Source: Sphaerochaeta globosa str. Buddy
GTDB lineage: Bacteria > Spirochaetota > Spirochaetia > Sphaerochaetales > Sphaerochaetaceae
Direction: 5' to 3'
NCBI RefSeq assembly: GCF_000190435.1
Contig: NC_015152.1
Coordinates: 2,734,458 to 2,798,457 of the forward strand
Length of the DNA stretch: 64,000 bases
Both the position numbers and the translations under genes were made by a program. The notes under the pieces are model-generated. The model did no database searches and was not told where the DNA came from. It saw nothing but the letters and a program-made list of their open reading frames with translations. Of the stretch, positions 16,271-25,184 are shown in pieces (the first letter of the stretch is position 1; every line of letters starts with the position of its first letter).

Positions 16271-18937
16271 GTGAACCGCATAAAAGCAAAGCCGCTTTCA
16301 ATCAAAAGTATGGTATTCCTCTTGTTCCTTGCCGTAATGGTGTTCACCATAGGGGGCATTGGCTCACTGGTGTATGTTCGTTGGGCTGCCTCTGCTGAAC
16401 AAACCACAGATGACATAGCAAACACAATCGGCTTGTCATTGCAGCAACAACTTCGTACATTCATGCAAGTTCCGCTTCAAATCAATCACACAAGTCAGGG
16501 CATGATCGAAGAACGCATTGTACATCTGGATGATGAACAGGAACGCGACCGGTTCTTCGTATCACTCATGTCTTCCTTCGACCCTTCCCTATACAGCTTC
16601 AGCTATGGCAGCAGCGACGGTCACTACTACGGTGCGCGCCGCAATACGCAAGGTGCCATCGAAATCATGCGAAACAATGAGCAAACCGACTCTCACTCTT
16701 GGTATTATTCAGTTGCTGAAGACCTCAGTGCAGGAGAAAAAGTTCTGGATGCCGGACCTTTCGACCCCCGTACTCGAGCGTGGTACCAAGTTGCCGAGCA
16801 ACAGGAAGGCCCTTCATTTTCTCCGGTTTACAAGCACTTCATCATCGATGATCTTGCCATCTCTGCAGCTTGGCCGATCTATGATCGCGATCATGTGCTG
16901 CAAGGAGTTCTGGGCACCCATATTCTTTTGAATCGGATAGGAGATTTTTTGGCGAACACCGTCCGTTCACATGAAGGGCAGGCCATAGTGGTGGAACGAG
17001 AGAGTGGATTGCTGGTTGCCAATTCCCTCGGTTTGAAAAACTTCACGGTCAGTGAGGATGGAAAACTTAAGAGAAAGCATGTCGCTGAACTCGAAACCCA
17101 AGCCTTTGCCCAAGCGTATGAAGCAGGACAGAGTTCGCTGTATGAAGACTATCAGGTAAGTCTGTTCCCCCTACAGCTTGCCGGTATCGATTGGGTGGTG
17201 ATCTCGGCCATCCCTCGATCCCTCTTATTTGCCCAGGTCAGGCAGACCATCGTCATTACGATAGTATTGGCTTTGGCAGCCCTCCTGATCGGCCTGATAC
17301 TGTATGTAGCAGCCAGTTCGTACTTGATGCAGCCGATATCGCACCTGCTTGAAGTCTCAAAAGCTTTGTCGGAAGGCGACCTCTCAAAACGTGTAAGTTT
17401 TACACGCAAGGATGAAATCGGCGGTATCGCTTCCTCCATGAACAATGTCGCCGACACCATGCAACAGCTGATCAACAACCTTGAGGACCAAGTCAAGGAA
17501 CGAACCGACGCCCTTGAGGAAAACAAGCAGCAACTTGAGCTGCTATTGAACTCTACAGCTGAGGGTATTTATGGAATCGATCTCGACGGATATTGCACCT
17601 TCTGCAACCAAAGTGCCGTAAACATCCTAGGCTTTACCGGGTTTCAGCAACTTCTGGGCAAACAGATGCACGATCTTATTCATCATAGCAACCGCAATGG
17701 CAAACCGATGGCTGTTTCGAGTTGCAAAATCTTCCAGTCAATACGAGAGGGCAAAGGCTACGAAGCCGAGGACGAAGTGTTCTGGAGAGCCGACGGAACC
17801 TTTTTCGAGGTAGCCTACCACTCCTACCCCCAAATTCGTGCAGGCAACATAGTTGGAGGGGTGGTCTCCTTCATGGACATCACCCAACGCAAGCAGAGAG
17901 AGAACCAAATCAGCTACTTGGGAAGTCATGATCCCTTGACAGGTCTGTTCAACAGGCGGCATTTTGAGGAACAGTTCCGCCTCCTCGATACCGCCCAGTA
18001 TTGGCCCCTATCCCTTATCTTTGCCGACCTTAATGGGTTGAAACTAACCAATGACATCTTTGGTCATGGGGCTGGAGACCGCCTGCTCTGCCAAGCAGCT
18101 GAAATCCTGAAGCAAGCATGCAGGGGTGGTGATGTAGTGGCACGCATTGGAGGCGATGAGTTCATTGTGCTGCTTCCGAATACCGACACCGTACAAGCTC
18201 GAATGACCATCTCCCTGATTCATGCAAGCCTTGAACACGCGCCTTCTGATGCAATCAAGTGCAGTATTTCCTTGGGCTATGAAACAAAAACCAATCAAAC
18301 GATGACCCTTGCAGAGCTGATGGCCAATGCTGAGAATGCCATGTACAAGGATAAAGTAACCAATCGCAAGCATGTACAAACCGATATGATTACTACATTG
18401 CAAGCGAGGTTGCATGCTCGCAGCAGTCGTGAAAGAGAGCATGCGATCGAGGTCAGCAATCTGAGTGAGATTCTCGGACTAGAACTTCACATCAGCAAAT
18501 CAGAGCTCGCCACCCTCAAGCAAGCCGCATTCCTGCACGACATTGGAAAAGTTTCCCTCCCTGAAAAATTGCTTCACAAGAAAACCCTCACCGAGCAAGA
18601 GTATGCCACCATGCAGCAGCATGCTGTGATCGGCTATCGCATCCTGAACCTGTTTGAAGACACCCTAATTCTCGCAGAACCTGTCTACTCTCACCATGAA
18701 AGGTGGGATGGAACAGGCTACCCTCGTGCCCTGAAAGGAGTGCAGATTCCTTTGCTTGCCCGCATTATCGCTATAGCCGAAGTCTATGACAGGGTCAGAA
18801 ACAATGAAGAACAGGGCAACGAACAACGTGCAAGGGCAGTTATCGAGCAAGGAGTAGGGAGTCAATTCGACCCAGATCTTGCAGCACTGTTTCTCAAGCT
18901 CCTACAGAAAACCGATACAGGGCGACAAGACAGCTGA
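16271..18937 (+). CDS. Cache-HAMP-PAS-GGDEF-HD-GYP sensor for c-di-GMP turnover
   Basis: An 888-residue bifunctional-type protein. Helix 1 is at about 12-34 and the periplasmic dCache domain at about 40-310 (DPRTRAWYQVAEQQEGPSFS, AISAAWPIYDRDHVLQGVLG). Helix 2 is at about 318-345, followed by HAMP (ISHLLEVSKALSEGDLSKRV) and a short coiled coil. A PAS domain at about 420-540 includes NSTAEGIYGIDLDGYCTFCN. GGDEF is intact (IGGDEFIVLLPN, 627-631). The HD-GYP phosphodiesterase has HDIGK (H756-D757) and HHERWDGTGYP (H808-H809). Both catalytic halves look active, so ligand sensing may switch between synthesis and breakdown. The start is GTG, 7 nt after AAGGGG. It is 209 bp downstream of the other cyclase and probably separately transcribed. 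Confidence 0.93.
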   Translation: MNRIKAKPLSIKSMVFLLFLAVMVFTIGGIGSLVYVRWAASAEQTTDDIANTIGLSLQQQLRTFMQVPLQINHTSQGMIEERIVHLDDEQERDRFFVSLMSSFDPSLYSFSYGSSDGHYYGARRNTQGAIEIMRNNEQTDSHSWYYSVAEDLSAGEKVLDAGPFDPRTRAWYQVAEQQEGPSFSPVYKHFIIDDLAISAAWPIYDRDHVLQGVLGTHILLNRIGDFLANTVRSHEGQAIVVERESGLLVANSLGLKNFTVSEDGKLKRKHVAELETQAFAQAYEAGQSSLYEDYQVSLFPLQLAGIDWVVISAIPRSLLFAQVRQTIVITIVLALAALLIGLILYVAASSYLMQPISHLLEVSKALSEGDLSKRVSFTRKDEIGGIASSMNNVADTMQQLINNLEDQVKERTDALEENKQQLELLLNSTAEGIYGIDLDGYCTFCNQSAVNILGFTGFQQLLGKQMHDLIHHSNRNGKPMAVSSCKIFQSIREGKGYEAEDEVFWRADGTFFEVAYHSYPQIRAGNIVGGVVSFMDITQRKQRENQISYLGSHDPLTGLFNRRHFEEQFRLLDTAQYWPLSLIFADLNGLKLTNDIFGHGAGDRLLCQAAEILKQACRGGDVVARIGGDEFIVLLPNTDTVQARMTISLIHASLEHAPSDAIKCSISLGYETKTNQTMTLAELMANAENAMYKDKVTNRKHVQTDMITTLQARLHARSSREREHAIEVSNLSEILGLELHISKSELATLKQAAFLHDIGKVSLPEKLLHKKTLTEQEYATMQQHAVIGYRILNLFEDTLILAEPVYSHHERWDGTGYPRALKGVQIPLLARIIAIAEVYDRVRNNEEQGNEQRARAVIEQGVGSQFDPDLAALFLKLLQKTDTGRQDS

Positions 18938-18982
18938 TCAACAGTCTTCTTACATTTTCTGTATAAAAAATGCTTTATCTTG

Positions 18983-19011
18983 TTGACAAGGAATATATTT
19001 AGGAATATATA
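18983..19011 (+). promoter_or_regulatory. Promoter of tetR/FMN-binding operon
   Basis: TTGACA (18983-18988), 17 bp, TATATA (19006-19011). The palindromic operator begins at the next base. Confidence 0.75.
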
Positions 19012-19040
19012 GAACAGTGTTTAATATTCTTACACTGTTC
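19012..19040. promoter_or_regulatory. TetR-type operator
   Basis: Perfect 9-bp arms GAACAGTGT (19012-19020) and ACACTGTTC (19032-19040) flank an 11-bp centre. It abuts the -10 box and covers the likely transcription start, 14 bp ahead of the tetR start codon. This is the textbook layout for autorepression by the gene it precedes. Confidence 0.75.
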
Positions 19041-19054
19041 AACAAGGAGCCGCC

Positions 19055-19672
19055 ATGCCGACAAGAAGAGAGCGCGATGCACTGCAGATGAAGGACGATA
19101 TACTCGCAGCTGCAAGTCAAATAGCAGAACAAGAAGGCTTTGAAGCCATATCGGTCCGTAAAATCGCCCAGAAAATTGACTATACCCCTTCGCTTATCTA
19201 CCACTACTTTGCCAGCAAGGAAGAAATCATTTCAGTTTTGCTGCAACGAGGATACCAAAAGCTTACGATAGCCCTTGGAACTTCAATGCATGCCGCCAAG
19301 GAACCGATAGCCATGCTGACAGGAATGACTCGCACCTTCCTGATGACAGCACTCACCATTCCCAAAGAGTTTGTCATCGTCCATCTGGACAGCTCGGCAG
19401 AGGTATTGGAACACACCTCCTATCTGTCAAAGGGCGATATGGAGAAACGACTTCCGCTTCAATTTATTGGAAAGTGCATCAATGCCATGCATGAAGGGAG
19501 GGTACTCGACCAAGACCTGGTTGAATTGACCGCCCAGTCGATTGCTGCGGCCACCTTGGGCCTTGCCCTGAAACTCATCACCGAGAAAGACCTTCCTCTG
19601 AAGCAGAGAGAGACGGTGATCACCTACTTTTCCGACATAGTGGTCGCCCGAATGGCAAGGATGGAGGAATAA
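19055..19672 (+). CDS. TetR/AcrR-family transcriptional regulator
   Basis: A 205-residue repressor. The N-terminal helix-turn-helix reads KDDILAAASQIAEQEGFEAISVRKIAQKIDYTPSLIYHYFASKEEIISVLL (about residues 10-60), typical of the family. The C-terminal ligand domain is helical and unspecific. The ATG follows AAGGAGCCGCC. It lies directly under a palindromic operator at its own promoter and three bases upstream of an FMN-binding lipoprotein gene, which it presumably controls. The inducer is unknown. Confidence 0.92.
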   Translation: MPTRRERDALQMKDDILAAASQIAEQEGFEAISVRKIAQKIDYTPSLIYHYFASKEEIISVLLQRGYQKLTIALGTSMHAAKEPIAMLTGMTRTFLMTALTIPKEFVIVHLDSSAEVLEHTSYLSKGDMEKRLPLQFIGKCINAMHEGRVLDQDLVELTAQSIAAATLGLALKLITEKDLPLKQRETVITYFSDIVVARMARMEE

Positions 19673-19675
19673 GCA

Positions 19676-20059
19676 ATGAGAAAAATCACCGTATTCCTTT
19701 TCCTCCTCGGCTCGCTTACTGTATTCAGTTCCTGCAGTTTGCTTTCTTTGACAAAAGGGCTGGATGAAATGATGGCCCTTGAGGTGGGAGGAATTTCCTT
19801 GTCAGCCGTCGAAAACGGTTCCTACCGTGGTTCGTTTACCTTTGAACGATGGAGCAATATGTTGGAAGTAACGGTACAAGGCCATGCAATCACGGCAATA
19901 TCCATTATCAAGGATGTGCGCTTTGCAAAGGCTGAGGTTTCGAATGCAATTTTCGAAAAGGTCCTTGATCAGCAGAGCCTGGGAGTCGATGCAGTTTCAG
20001 GCTCCACCGTGACTTCAAAGGCCTACCTAAAATCCATTGAGCTGGCACTACAACCCTAA
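19676..20059 (+). CDS. FMN-binding domain lipoprotein
   Basis: A 127-residue exported protein. The signal and lipobox MRKITVFLFLLGSLTVFSSC place a lipidated Cys at residue 20. The rest is one FMN_bind domain, NGSYRGSFTFERWSNMLEVTVQG followed by VDAVSGSTVTSKAYLKSIELAL. The second Thr of SGSTVT is the expected site of covalent FMN attachment by ApbE. It is translationally close to tetR (3-bp gap). It probably acts in extracytoplasmic electron transfer; its redox partner is not evident. A paralogue lies at 25235, next to apbE. Confidence 0.88.
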   Translation: MRKITVFLFLLGSLTVFSSCSLLSLTKGLDEMMALEVGGISLSAVENGSYRGSFTFERWSNMLEVTVQGHAITAISIIKDVRFAKAEVSNAIFEKVLDQQSLGVDAVSGSTVTSKAYLKSIELALQP

Positions 20060-20085
20060 CTACAGCAAAAGGAGGATTCACTGCT

Positions 20086-20346
20086 ATGGAATTCACACAG
20101 CATGACCATCAGCGGCAGAGAGAGCGGCTGAGTCAAAGTTTCCACTTCAGCCAAGCTTGCAGACAAGAAGGGATCGATACCCAGTATCTAGAGCACTGCA
20201 TGCGAACAACAAAGAAAAAAAGTATGCTGATACAAGCTTTGGTACAGGTTGTTCTCCAGCTTCAGCGTACCTATACTGTCCATAGGCTGCAAAGGCTTGA
20301 ATATAAAGTCCAAGTCTTTCAGCGAAAACTCTATGGGACTCTGTAG
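20086..20346 (+). CDS. Small hypothetical protein
   Basis: An 86-residue frame with a clear AAAAGGAGG Shine-Dalgarno 10 nt before ATG and 26 bp behind the FMN-binding gene. The product is basic and Gln/Arg/His-rich, with a helical centre KKKSMLIQALVQVVLQLQRTYTVHRLQRLEYKVQ and no signal peptide. I recognise no family. Operon position and ribosome binding site support a real gene, although frames of this size can occur by chance. 125 bp downstream before the next gene hold nothing clear. Confidence 0.5.
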   Translation: MEFTQHDHQRQRERLSQSFHFSQACRQEGIDTQYLEHCMRTTKKKSMLIQALVQVVLQLQRTYTVHRLQRLEYKVQVFQRKLYGTL

Positions 20347-20471
20347 ATGAGAGTGGCTGGCCCAAGCAACACCATCATGGAGCCCCCTCGAAAGCATCTT
20401 ATTACTATGTATCAGCCAAAGGCCTTTAAAAGTTTTGTATCATTGCATATGCAGATGAAGACTGACCTGAC

Positions 20472-20801
20472 TCAGCTCTTCTTCTTGCTTCTGGAGCGCT
20501 TGACGGGAACAGGAATTTCTTGCTCGAGAATCTCGATAACCTGGTACAACAATTCCCTATCTTCCACATCGACGATGTAGTGTTCTTTTGCTCCCTGATA
20601 GGGAAAGCCTTTCTCAGCTTCACCAAGAACGGCAGAAAGGCTTTCCAACATCTTCACATACACAGTGTTGTCGCAGACCAGCAACAGGGGTTTGCGATGC
20701 ACATACACCATGTACTCACCAAACATTTTCTTGTACAGCGGCTGCCATACATCATCTATCTGGTTTACGACAAACTCTATGAAATCCTGGGTGGTTGCCA
20801 T
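20472..20801 (-). CDS. TfoX/Sxy N-terminal domain protein
   Basis: A 109-residue protein matching the TfoX_N domain: FGEYMVYVHRKPLLLVCDNTVYVKM is the signature stretch. It is preceded by a helix (TQDFIEFVVNQIDDVWQPLYKKM) and followed by EAEKGFPYQGAKEHYIVDVEDRELL. The C-terminus is a basic tail KRSRSKKKS. Stand-alone TfoX_N proteins are common outside gammaproteobacteria and their role is unknown. They lack the C-terminal domain of the competence regulator Sxy. The ATG has AAGGAG at 10 nt. It is a monocistronic gene. Confidence 0.82.
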   Translation of the reverse strand: MATTQDFIEFVVNQIDDVWQPLYKKMFGEYMVYVHRKPLLLVCDNTVYVKMLESLSAVLGEAEKGFPYQGAKEHYIVDVEDRELLYQVIEILEQEIPVPVKRSRSKKKS

Positions 20802-20923
20802 ATCGGTAAAACTCCTTGACCAACCCTACTGCCGACATGCAAAGCTGTCCAGTCTGCAAGGGCGCTTCAATTGACAAATCGCTAATTGTGCCGTACATGA
20901 TGAAATAAAGAGAGGATACGTAC

Positions 20924-21331
20924 GTGAAACACCTGTTGGTATTGCTGCTGCTTCTCACTGTAGGGACCTTGAGTGCAGAGATTGCACCAGAGGAGTACCG
21001 GGGTATGCAGCTGAATGCTTTTGAGCACTTGGAAATCAAAGTACTTTCTGTCTCCAAATCCTACAACCTCTTTTCCGGCAACACTAAAGTCAAAGCCAAT
21101 GCGGAGGTACGTACCGTTATTCGCAGCGAGTCCAACCTCACCGTTGGGGATAGGATTACTATCCGCTATACACACGATAAACCACGAAAGTTTTGGGCTG
21201 GCCCCAGGTCGATTCCCATTCTCGAGAAGAAGGAAGAGACCACAGCCTTCCTTGCCTTCGATACGGAAAACCTCGTTTATGTTCCTGCTGCCAGGGGAGC
21301 CTCATTCGAACCGTTGATCATTGAATACTAA
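20924..21331 (+). CDS. Secreted protein of unknown function
   Basis: A 135-residue exported protein with a GTG start after GAGAGGATACGTAC. A signal peptide of about 18 residues (KHLLVLLLLLTVGTLSAEI) is evident. The mature part is predicted beta-rich (LEIKVLSVSKSYNLFSGNTKVKANAEVRTVIRS, LTVGDRITIRYTH). This resembles small periplasmic OB- or immunoglobulin-like proteins, but I cannot assign a family. It is convergent with the flavodoxin-like gene, only 20 bp away. Confidence 0.7.
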   Translation: MKHLLVLLLLLTVGTLSAEIAPEEYRGMQLNAFEHLEIKVLSVSKSYNLFSGNTKVKANAEVRTVIRSESNLTVGDRITIRYTHDKPRKFWAGPRSIPILEKKEETTAFLAFDTENLVYVPAARGASFEPLIIEY

Positions 21332-21351
21332 TTGATCAAACAATTATTTTC

Positions 21352-22746
21352 CTAAAGCTTGTCAGAATCGACCAACCTTTTGTGTTCCAGGATGTACAGG
21401 GGCTTCATGTTCTGATATGCCCCAAGGCGTACGAACTTGAAGGTGGTTGCCACTCCCATGAAGAGATTGAACAGCTGGTTCTTCAGATTTTTCTGCGGGA
21501 AGTCGTAAAGTTTGCGCTCTTTATAGAAGCGGTGGTCATCCCGCACCACACCGCGCATACCATAAATCAGATCACGGAAGATTTTCATACCACCGACGCC
21601 CAAAAAGTTGACACCTTTCTGGTAGTTGGCTCGTGCTGCACGATCGAGGCGCAAGGCGAGGTTCTCGATCAAGGCTTGCAAATGAGCAGAATCGGGGCAC
21701 TCATCACTGATGACGCCTGCTGAATTCTCTTTTCCAACCCGATCCTTTCCTTCCAAAAACTCCTTCATGTTGGGAAGTTGGCTCAAAGGGCCGGCTACCA
21801 GATAACAGGTGTGCTTGCCCATCATGCTCGTTCGATGGCCGTTGGAGAACGTTCGATCCAAGAAAAGCTTCCATATGGGGCGGGCGTACCGCCCTTCGAT
21901 ATTCATGGCATGGACCAATACATCACAGGTGTTCACCAAGTTTTGGTAGAAGTCCTGAAACCCGTCCTTGCGGTCGCATTCTCCTACCAGCTCGCATCTG
22001 AGACACCCCTGACATGCTCCTTCATAGGGGAAGCTGTTGATGTCCACGACTTCCACCTCATTGGGATACGCAGCTACAAAGACATCGATCATGGCAGACA
22101 GATTGCTGTCCGTGTTCTTCTCGTCGGTCAGCAACACGGTACGCAGATCCTTTTTCTTGGCGGTTGCAGAATGCATACTTTGCGCCTTGAAAGGAGGAGA
22201 GCTCTCATTTCTCAGTACATTGCTGCGGCGTATCACAACAGATCGATCGATTGTGGCCTGGTGAAACTCCTGCATGAAGAAACGCATGCTTGCTCGGAAC
22301 TCGCTCTTGAGGAGATCGGTATTGTCGACACTGAATCCTTCCATGAAATGCATGCCCAAGTCTTCACAGGTCCCATAGAGCCATTGCTCTGCAAGGTTGT
22401 CAAAGTAGTGGAAGCAGCTCATCACGCTGGTTGCATACTTGTCCTTGAAAATGGAATCCCTTCCTGCCTGCTTGACCAAGTCAAAGAAGCGGATCAGCTG
22501 CCAGGGAACCAGCATGGTATAAACTGGCGTAGCCCAGATGACGGCCTTACACGTTTCGAGCACACCAAGACTGTTCTCAAACCAGGCCTTGTCATACTCC
22601 ATATCGGTCAACTGTTCACCAACGTGAATAATGAACCAGTCAATAGTTGGCTCACGGGTAACCAGATACTTAGCATATTGCAGGGTAAGGCTATACTCAC
22701 CCTTCGGACTCGCATTGACGATAACCACCTTGGTCGCTTCACCCAT
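21352..22746 (-). CDS. Tandem flavodoxin-like NAD(P)H oxidoreductase with iron-sulfur flavoprotein motif
   Basis: A 464-residue cytosolic protein with two NADPH-dependent FMN reductase-type modules. Module one (about 5-190) begins KVVIVNASPKGEYSLTLQYAKYLV, the phosphate-binding loop, and has ATPVYTMLVPWQLIRFFDLV. Module two (about 200-380) has TVLLTDEKNTDSNLSAMIDVFV and a cysteine motif C245-x2-C248-x2-C251-x5-C257, as in iron-sulfur flavoproteins. The C-terminal 90 residues are basic and helical. The frame opens upstream at TTG 22752, but ATG 22746 sits six bases after GGAGA. Nearby flavin genes suggest a redox role; the partner is unknown. Confidence 0.8.
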   Translation of the reverse strand: MGEATKVVIVNASPKGEYSLTLQYAKYLVTREPTIDWFIIHVGEQLTDMEYDKAWFENSLGVLETCKAVIWATPVYTMLVPWQLIRFFDLVKQAGRDSIFKDKYATSVMSCFHYFDNLAEQWLYGTCEDLGMHFMEGFSVDNTDLLKSEFRASMRFFMQEFHQATIDRSVVIRRSNVLRNESSPPFKAQSMHSATAKKKDLRTVLLTDEKNTDSNLSAMIDVFVAAYPNEVEVVDINSFPYEGACQGCLRCELVGECDRKDGFQDFYQNLVNTCDVLVHAMNIEGRYARPIWKLFLDRTFSNGHRTSMMGKHTCYLVAGPLSQLPNMKEFLEGKDRVGKENSAGVISDECPDSAHLQALIENLALRLDRAARANYQKGVNFLGVGGMKIFRDLIYGMRGVVRDDHRFYKERKLYDFPQKNLKNQLFNLFMGVATTFKFVRLGAYQNMKPLYILEHKRLVDSDKL

Positions 22747-22832
22747 ACCCAATCTCCTTCCTTCAGCATACTAGTATTGGCTATAGGGTATGGGGGTAAA
22801 AGCGGGAAGTCAAGAAAATTGGGATTGTGGCA

Positions 22833-24224
22833 TCACCCGTTCAACATCGATTCAGGCGAGAGAATCCTTGTAAGGTCGGCCTCGCTGAGATACCCATCCT
22901 CAAGCACGATCCTATACACCGAGCCATTGGTTTTCTGGGCTTTCTTGGCAATCTCAGAGCAGAGTTCATACCCTAATACGGGAACCAAAGCCGTTACCAA
23001 ACCGATGCTGTTTTCCACCATCTCCCTACAGCGTTCCTTGTTTGCTGTAATGCCGGTAATACAGCGCGTGGTCAGGATATTCAGCACGTTGGTGAGGTTG
23101 TTGATCGAAGTAAAGAGCTTGAAGGCGATCAACGGCTCCATGACATTCAATTCCAGTTGGCCGGCTTCGGCAGCCAAGGTTATGGCAAGGTCATTGCCAA
23201 TGACGTCGAAGGCTACTTGGTTTACAACCTCGGGGATGACGGGATTCACCTTGCCGGGCATAATTGAAGACCCTGGTTGCATGGGTGGGAGGTTGATCTC
23301 ATTGATTCCCGCCCTCGGACCGGAGGAGAGCAAGCGCAAGTCGTTGCAAATCTTTGAGACCTTTGCAGCTATTCGCTTCAGTACCCCGCTCAGTTCAATG
23401 AAACCGCCAGAGTCCTGGGTAGCCATAATCAAGTTTCGGGAGGGGACCAAAGGTAAACCTGTCAGAAGTGCCAAATGCCGGGTAACCACCTCTGCATACC
23501 CTTTGGGAGCATTCAAGCCGGTTCCGATGGCGGTGGCTCCCATGTTGATCTCATACAGCAGAGTCTGTGCTATCCGCATCCGTTCGATATCCTCCCCCAC
23601 ACTCTCCGCCCAGGCGATAAACTCCTGACCCAAGGTCATGGGAATGGCATCCTGCAGCTGGGTTCTCCCCATCTTCAGCACATCGTGAAACTCCCGGCCT
23701 TTCTCCTCAAGGGCCTGCTTGAACCGCTCCAACTCGGAAAGCAAAGCGTTGAGCATCCAGGAAGCCGCGAGCCTTATGGAAGTAGGATACACATCGTTGG
23801 TCGATTGCGAGAGATTTACATGGTTGTTGGGGTGGACAATCTTATACTCACCCCGTTTCTTACCCAACAGTTCCAGGGCCCTGTTCGCAATAACCTCATT
23901 CGCATTCATATTCGTGGAGGTTCCCGCCCCTCCCTGGATGGCATCAACCGGAAATTGGTCGTGGAGTTTGCCACCAATAATCTCATCGCATGCCGTAACA
24001 ATGGCATCGGCAATGATTGGATCGAGAATCTTATACTCAAGGTTCGCCAAGGCCGTAGCTTTCTTTATATATCCCAAAGCCTGAATAAAAAAGGGAAACT
24101 GGGATATCGGGATGTTCGACACCACGAAATTCTCCATTGCCCGAACGGTCTGCACCCCATAATAGGCATCAGAAGGGACCTGCTTGTGCCCTAATAAATC
24201 GTGCTCAATCCTCCATGCATCCAT
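22833..24224 (-). CDS. aspA: Aspartate ammonia-lyase
   Basis: A 463-residue member of the fumarase/aspartase superfamily, converting L-aspartate to fumarate and ammonia. It has RIEHDLLGHKQVPSDAYYGVQT at the start, GGAGTSTNMNANEVIANRALE, HPNNHVNLSQSTNDVYPTSIRLA, GRTQLQDAIPMTLGQEF and the signature GSSIMPGKVNPVIPEVVNQVAF. AAEAGQLELNVMEPLIAFKLF and GITANKERCREMVENSIGLVTALVP match aspartase better than fumarase. ATG 24224 has GAGGAG 10 nt upstream; an upstream extension to 24287 is unsupported. A small TCGTC-AAA-GACGA dyad lies at 24272-24284. It would provide fumarate for anaerobic respiration or nitrogen release. Confidence 0.93.
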   Translation of the reverse strand: MDAWRIEHDLLGHKQVPSDAYYGVQTVRAMENFVVSNIPISQFPFFIQALGYIKKATALANLEYKILDPIIADAIVTACDEIIGGKLHDQFPVDAIQGGAGTSTNMNANEVIANRALELLGKKRGEYKIVHPNNHVNLSQSTNDVYPTSIRLAASWMLNALLSELERFKQALEEKGREFHDVLKMGRTQLQDAIPMTLGQEFIAWAESVGEDIERMRIAQTLLYEINMGATAIGTGLNAPKGYAEVVTRHLALLTGLPLVPSRNLIMATQDSGGFIELSGVLKRIAAKVSKICNDLRLLSSGPRAGINEINLPPMQPGSSIMPGKVNPVIPEVVNQVAFDVIGNDLAITLAAEAGQLELNVMEPLIAFKLFTSINNLTNVLNILTTRCITGITANKERCREMVENSIGLVTALVPVLGYELCSEIAKKAQKTNGSVYRIVLEDGYLSEADLTRILSPESMLNG

Positions 24225-24389
24225 ACCGATACTTCTCCTCTGAAACAAAGCGAGCCCGTAAACAAACCGCATCGTCAAAGACGACACGACATGAATTTCA
24301 AGTATTCTTGTTCAGCTTATACGCACTCCGTTTCTTTGATTACTTTTATGCTTACAGTATCATCGCATGCAACAGGAGGGGATTCAACC

Positions 24390-24602
24390 TTAATCAGATT
24401 CTTGTTGATACTCAAACAAATCCCCAGGCTGACAGCACAGGGTCCTACAGATTGCTTCCAGGGTGCTCAGCCTGATTGCGCTTACTTTTCCTGTCTTCAG
24501 ATTGGAAAGATTCGCCATGGTAATCCCCACCTTCTCAGACAATTCGGTAAGGGACATTTTTCTGTCTGCAAGCACACGGTCAAGTCGGATGATTATTGCC
24601 AT
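24390..24602 (-). CDS. Small XRE-family transcriptional regulator
   Basis: A 70-residue helix-turn-helix protein, essentially the domain alone: IIIRLDRVLADRKMSLTELSEKVGITMANLSNLKTGKVSAIRLSTLEAICRTLCCQPGDLFEY. This YozG-like type typically partners a DUF2975 membrane protein. The ATG has AGGTG five bases upstream. It follows the DUF2975 gene by 8 bp on the same strand. A 17-bp perfect palindrome in the operon promoter is its likely binding site. Confidence 0.9.
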   Translation of the reverse strand: MAIIIRLDRVLADRKMSLTELSEKVGITMANLSNLKTGKVSAIRLSTLEAICRTLCCQPGDLFEYQQESD

Positions 24603-24610
24603 ATATGCAC

Positions 24611-25153
24611 CTATACCGTTTGCTCATATTCACTTTGCAAAGCGAGTCCATACCTGAAAAGCTCTCCAAGCAAGAGAAGGGTGAGTGCATAGAGCGCTTC
24701 GGAAGGAAGCAATTGGAAACGGAACTCAAGCAGGCCTGACAGGCTTCCCAAATCCTGACTGAAAGCAAACAGCATAAGCAGTTGTTTTGCATACGCAAGA
24801 ACCAGCAACAGAAAAGCCATGCGCTTGATCTGCGTAGGAAGGGTTTGGCTGAACCCCTTGGCTTTCTGGATTGAGATGAGTATCGAACGCAGCAGAAAAA
24901 GGAAGGAAAGTCCAATCAGGAGTGTTGCCACCAGAAGCAGGGAATAGCCTATATAAGAACCCAGGCTTACCGCTGTAAGTGCGTGAGACAGCTGAATCCC
25001 TTCACCAAGCAACAAAGGCAATGAGAGATTGCCTTGCAAAGCCATGAATACCAAGAATACCCCGAGAGCAATGACAGCAACCGAACCAAGGATGAGACTG
25101 AGGGTGAGCAAGCTGGCAAGCAAACGCCACCCTTTGTTTGATACGCTAAGCAT
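24611..25153 (-). CDS. DUF2975 membrane protein
   Basis: A 180-residue protein with four hydrophobic segments (about 14-38, 55-80, 108-130 and 145-168) and the DUF2975 pattern SILISIQKAKGFSQTLPTQIKRMAFLLLVLAYAKQ. The family has no established function and is nearly always encoded beside a small XRE regulator, as here. The ATG follows GGAGG. The gene pair resembles membrane-sensor plus cytosolic-regulator arrangements. Confidence 0.82.
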   Translation of the reverse strand: MLSVSNKGWRLLASLLTLSLILGSVAVIALGVFLVFMALQGNLSLPLLLGEGIQLSHALTAVSLGSYIGYSLLLVATLLIGLSFLFLLRSILISIQKAKGFSQTLPTQIKRMAFLLLVLAYAKQLLMLFAFSQDLGSLSGLLEFRFQLLPSEALYALTLLLLGELFRYGLALQSEYEQTV

Positions 25154-25184
25154 AGAACGCCTCCAAATATCGTATTACAGTTAT

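Noticed and set aside
21778-23628. A 616-codon plus-strand frame antisense to the flavodoxin-like gene and aspA.
   Set aside because: Both opposite genes are clearly real with conserved motifs; the antisense frame lacks motifs and is explained by codon bias.
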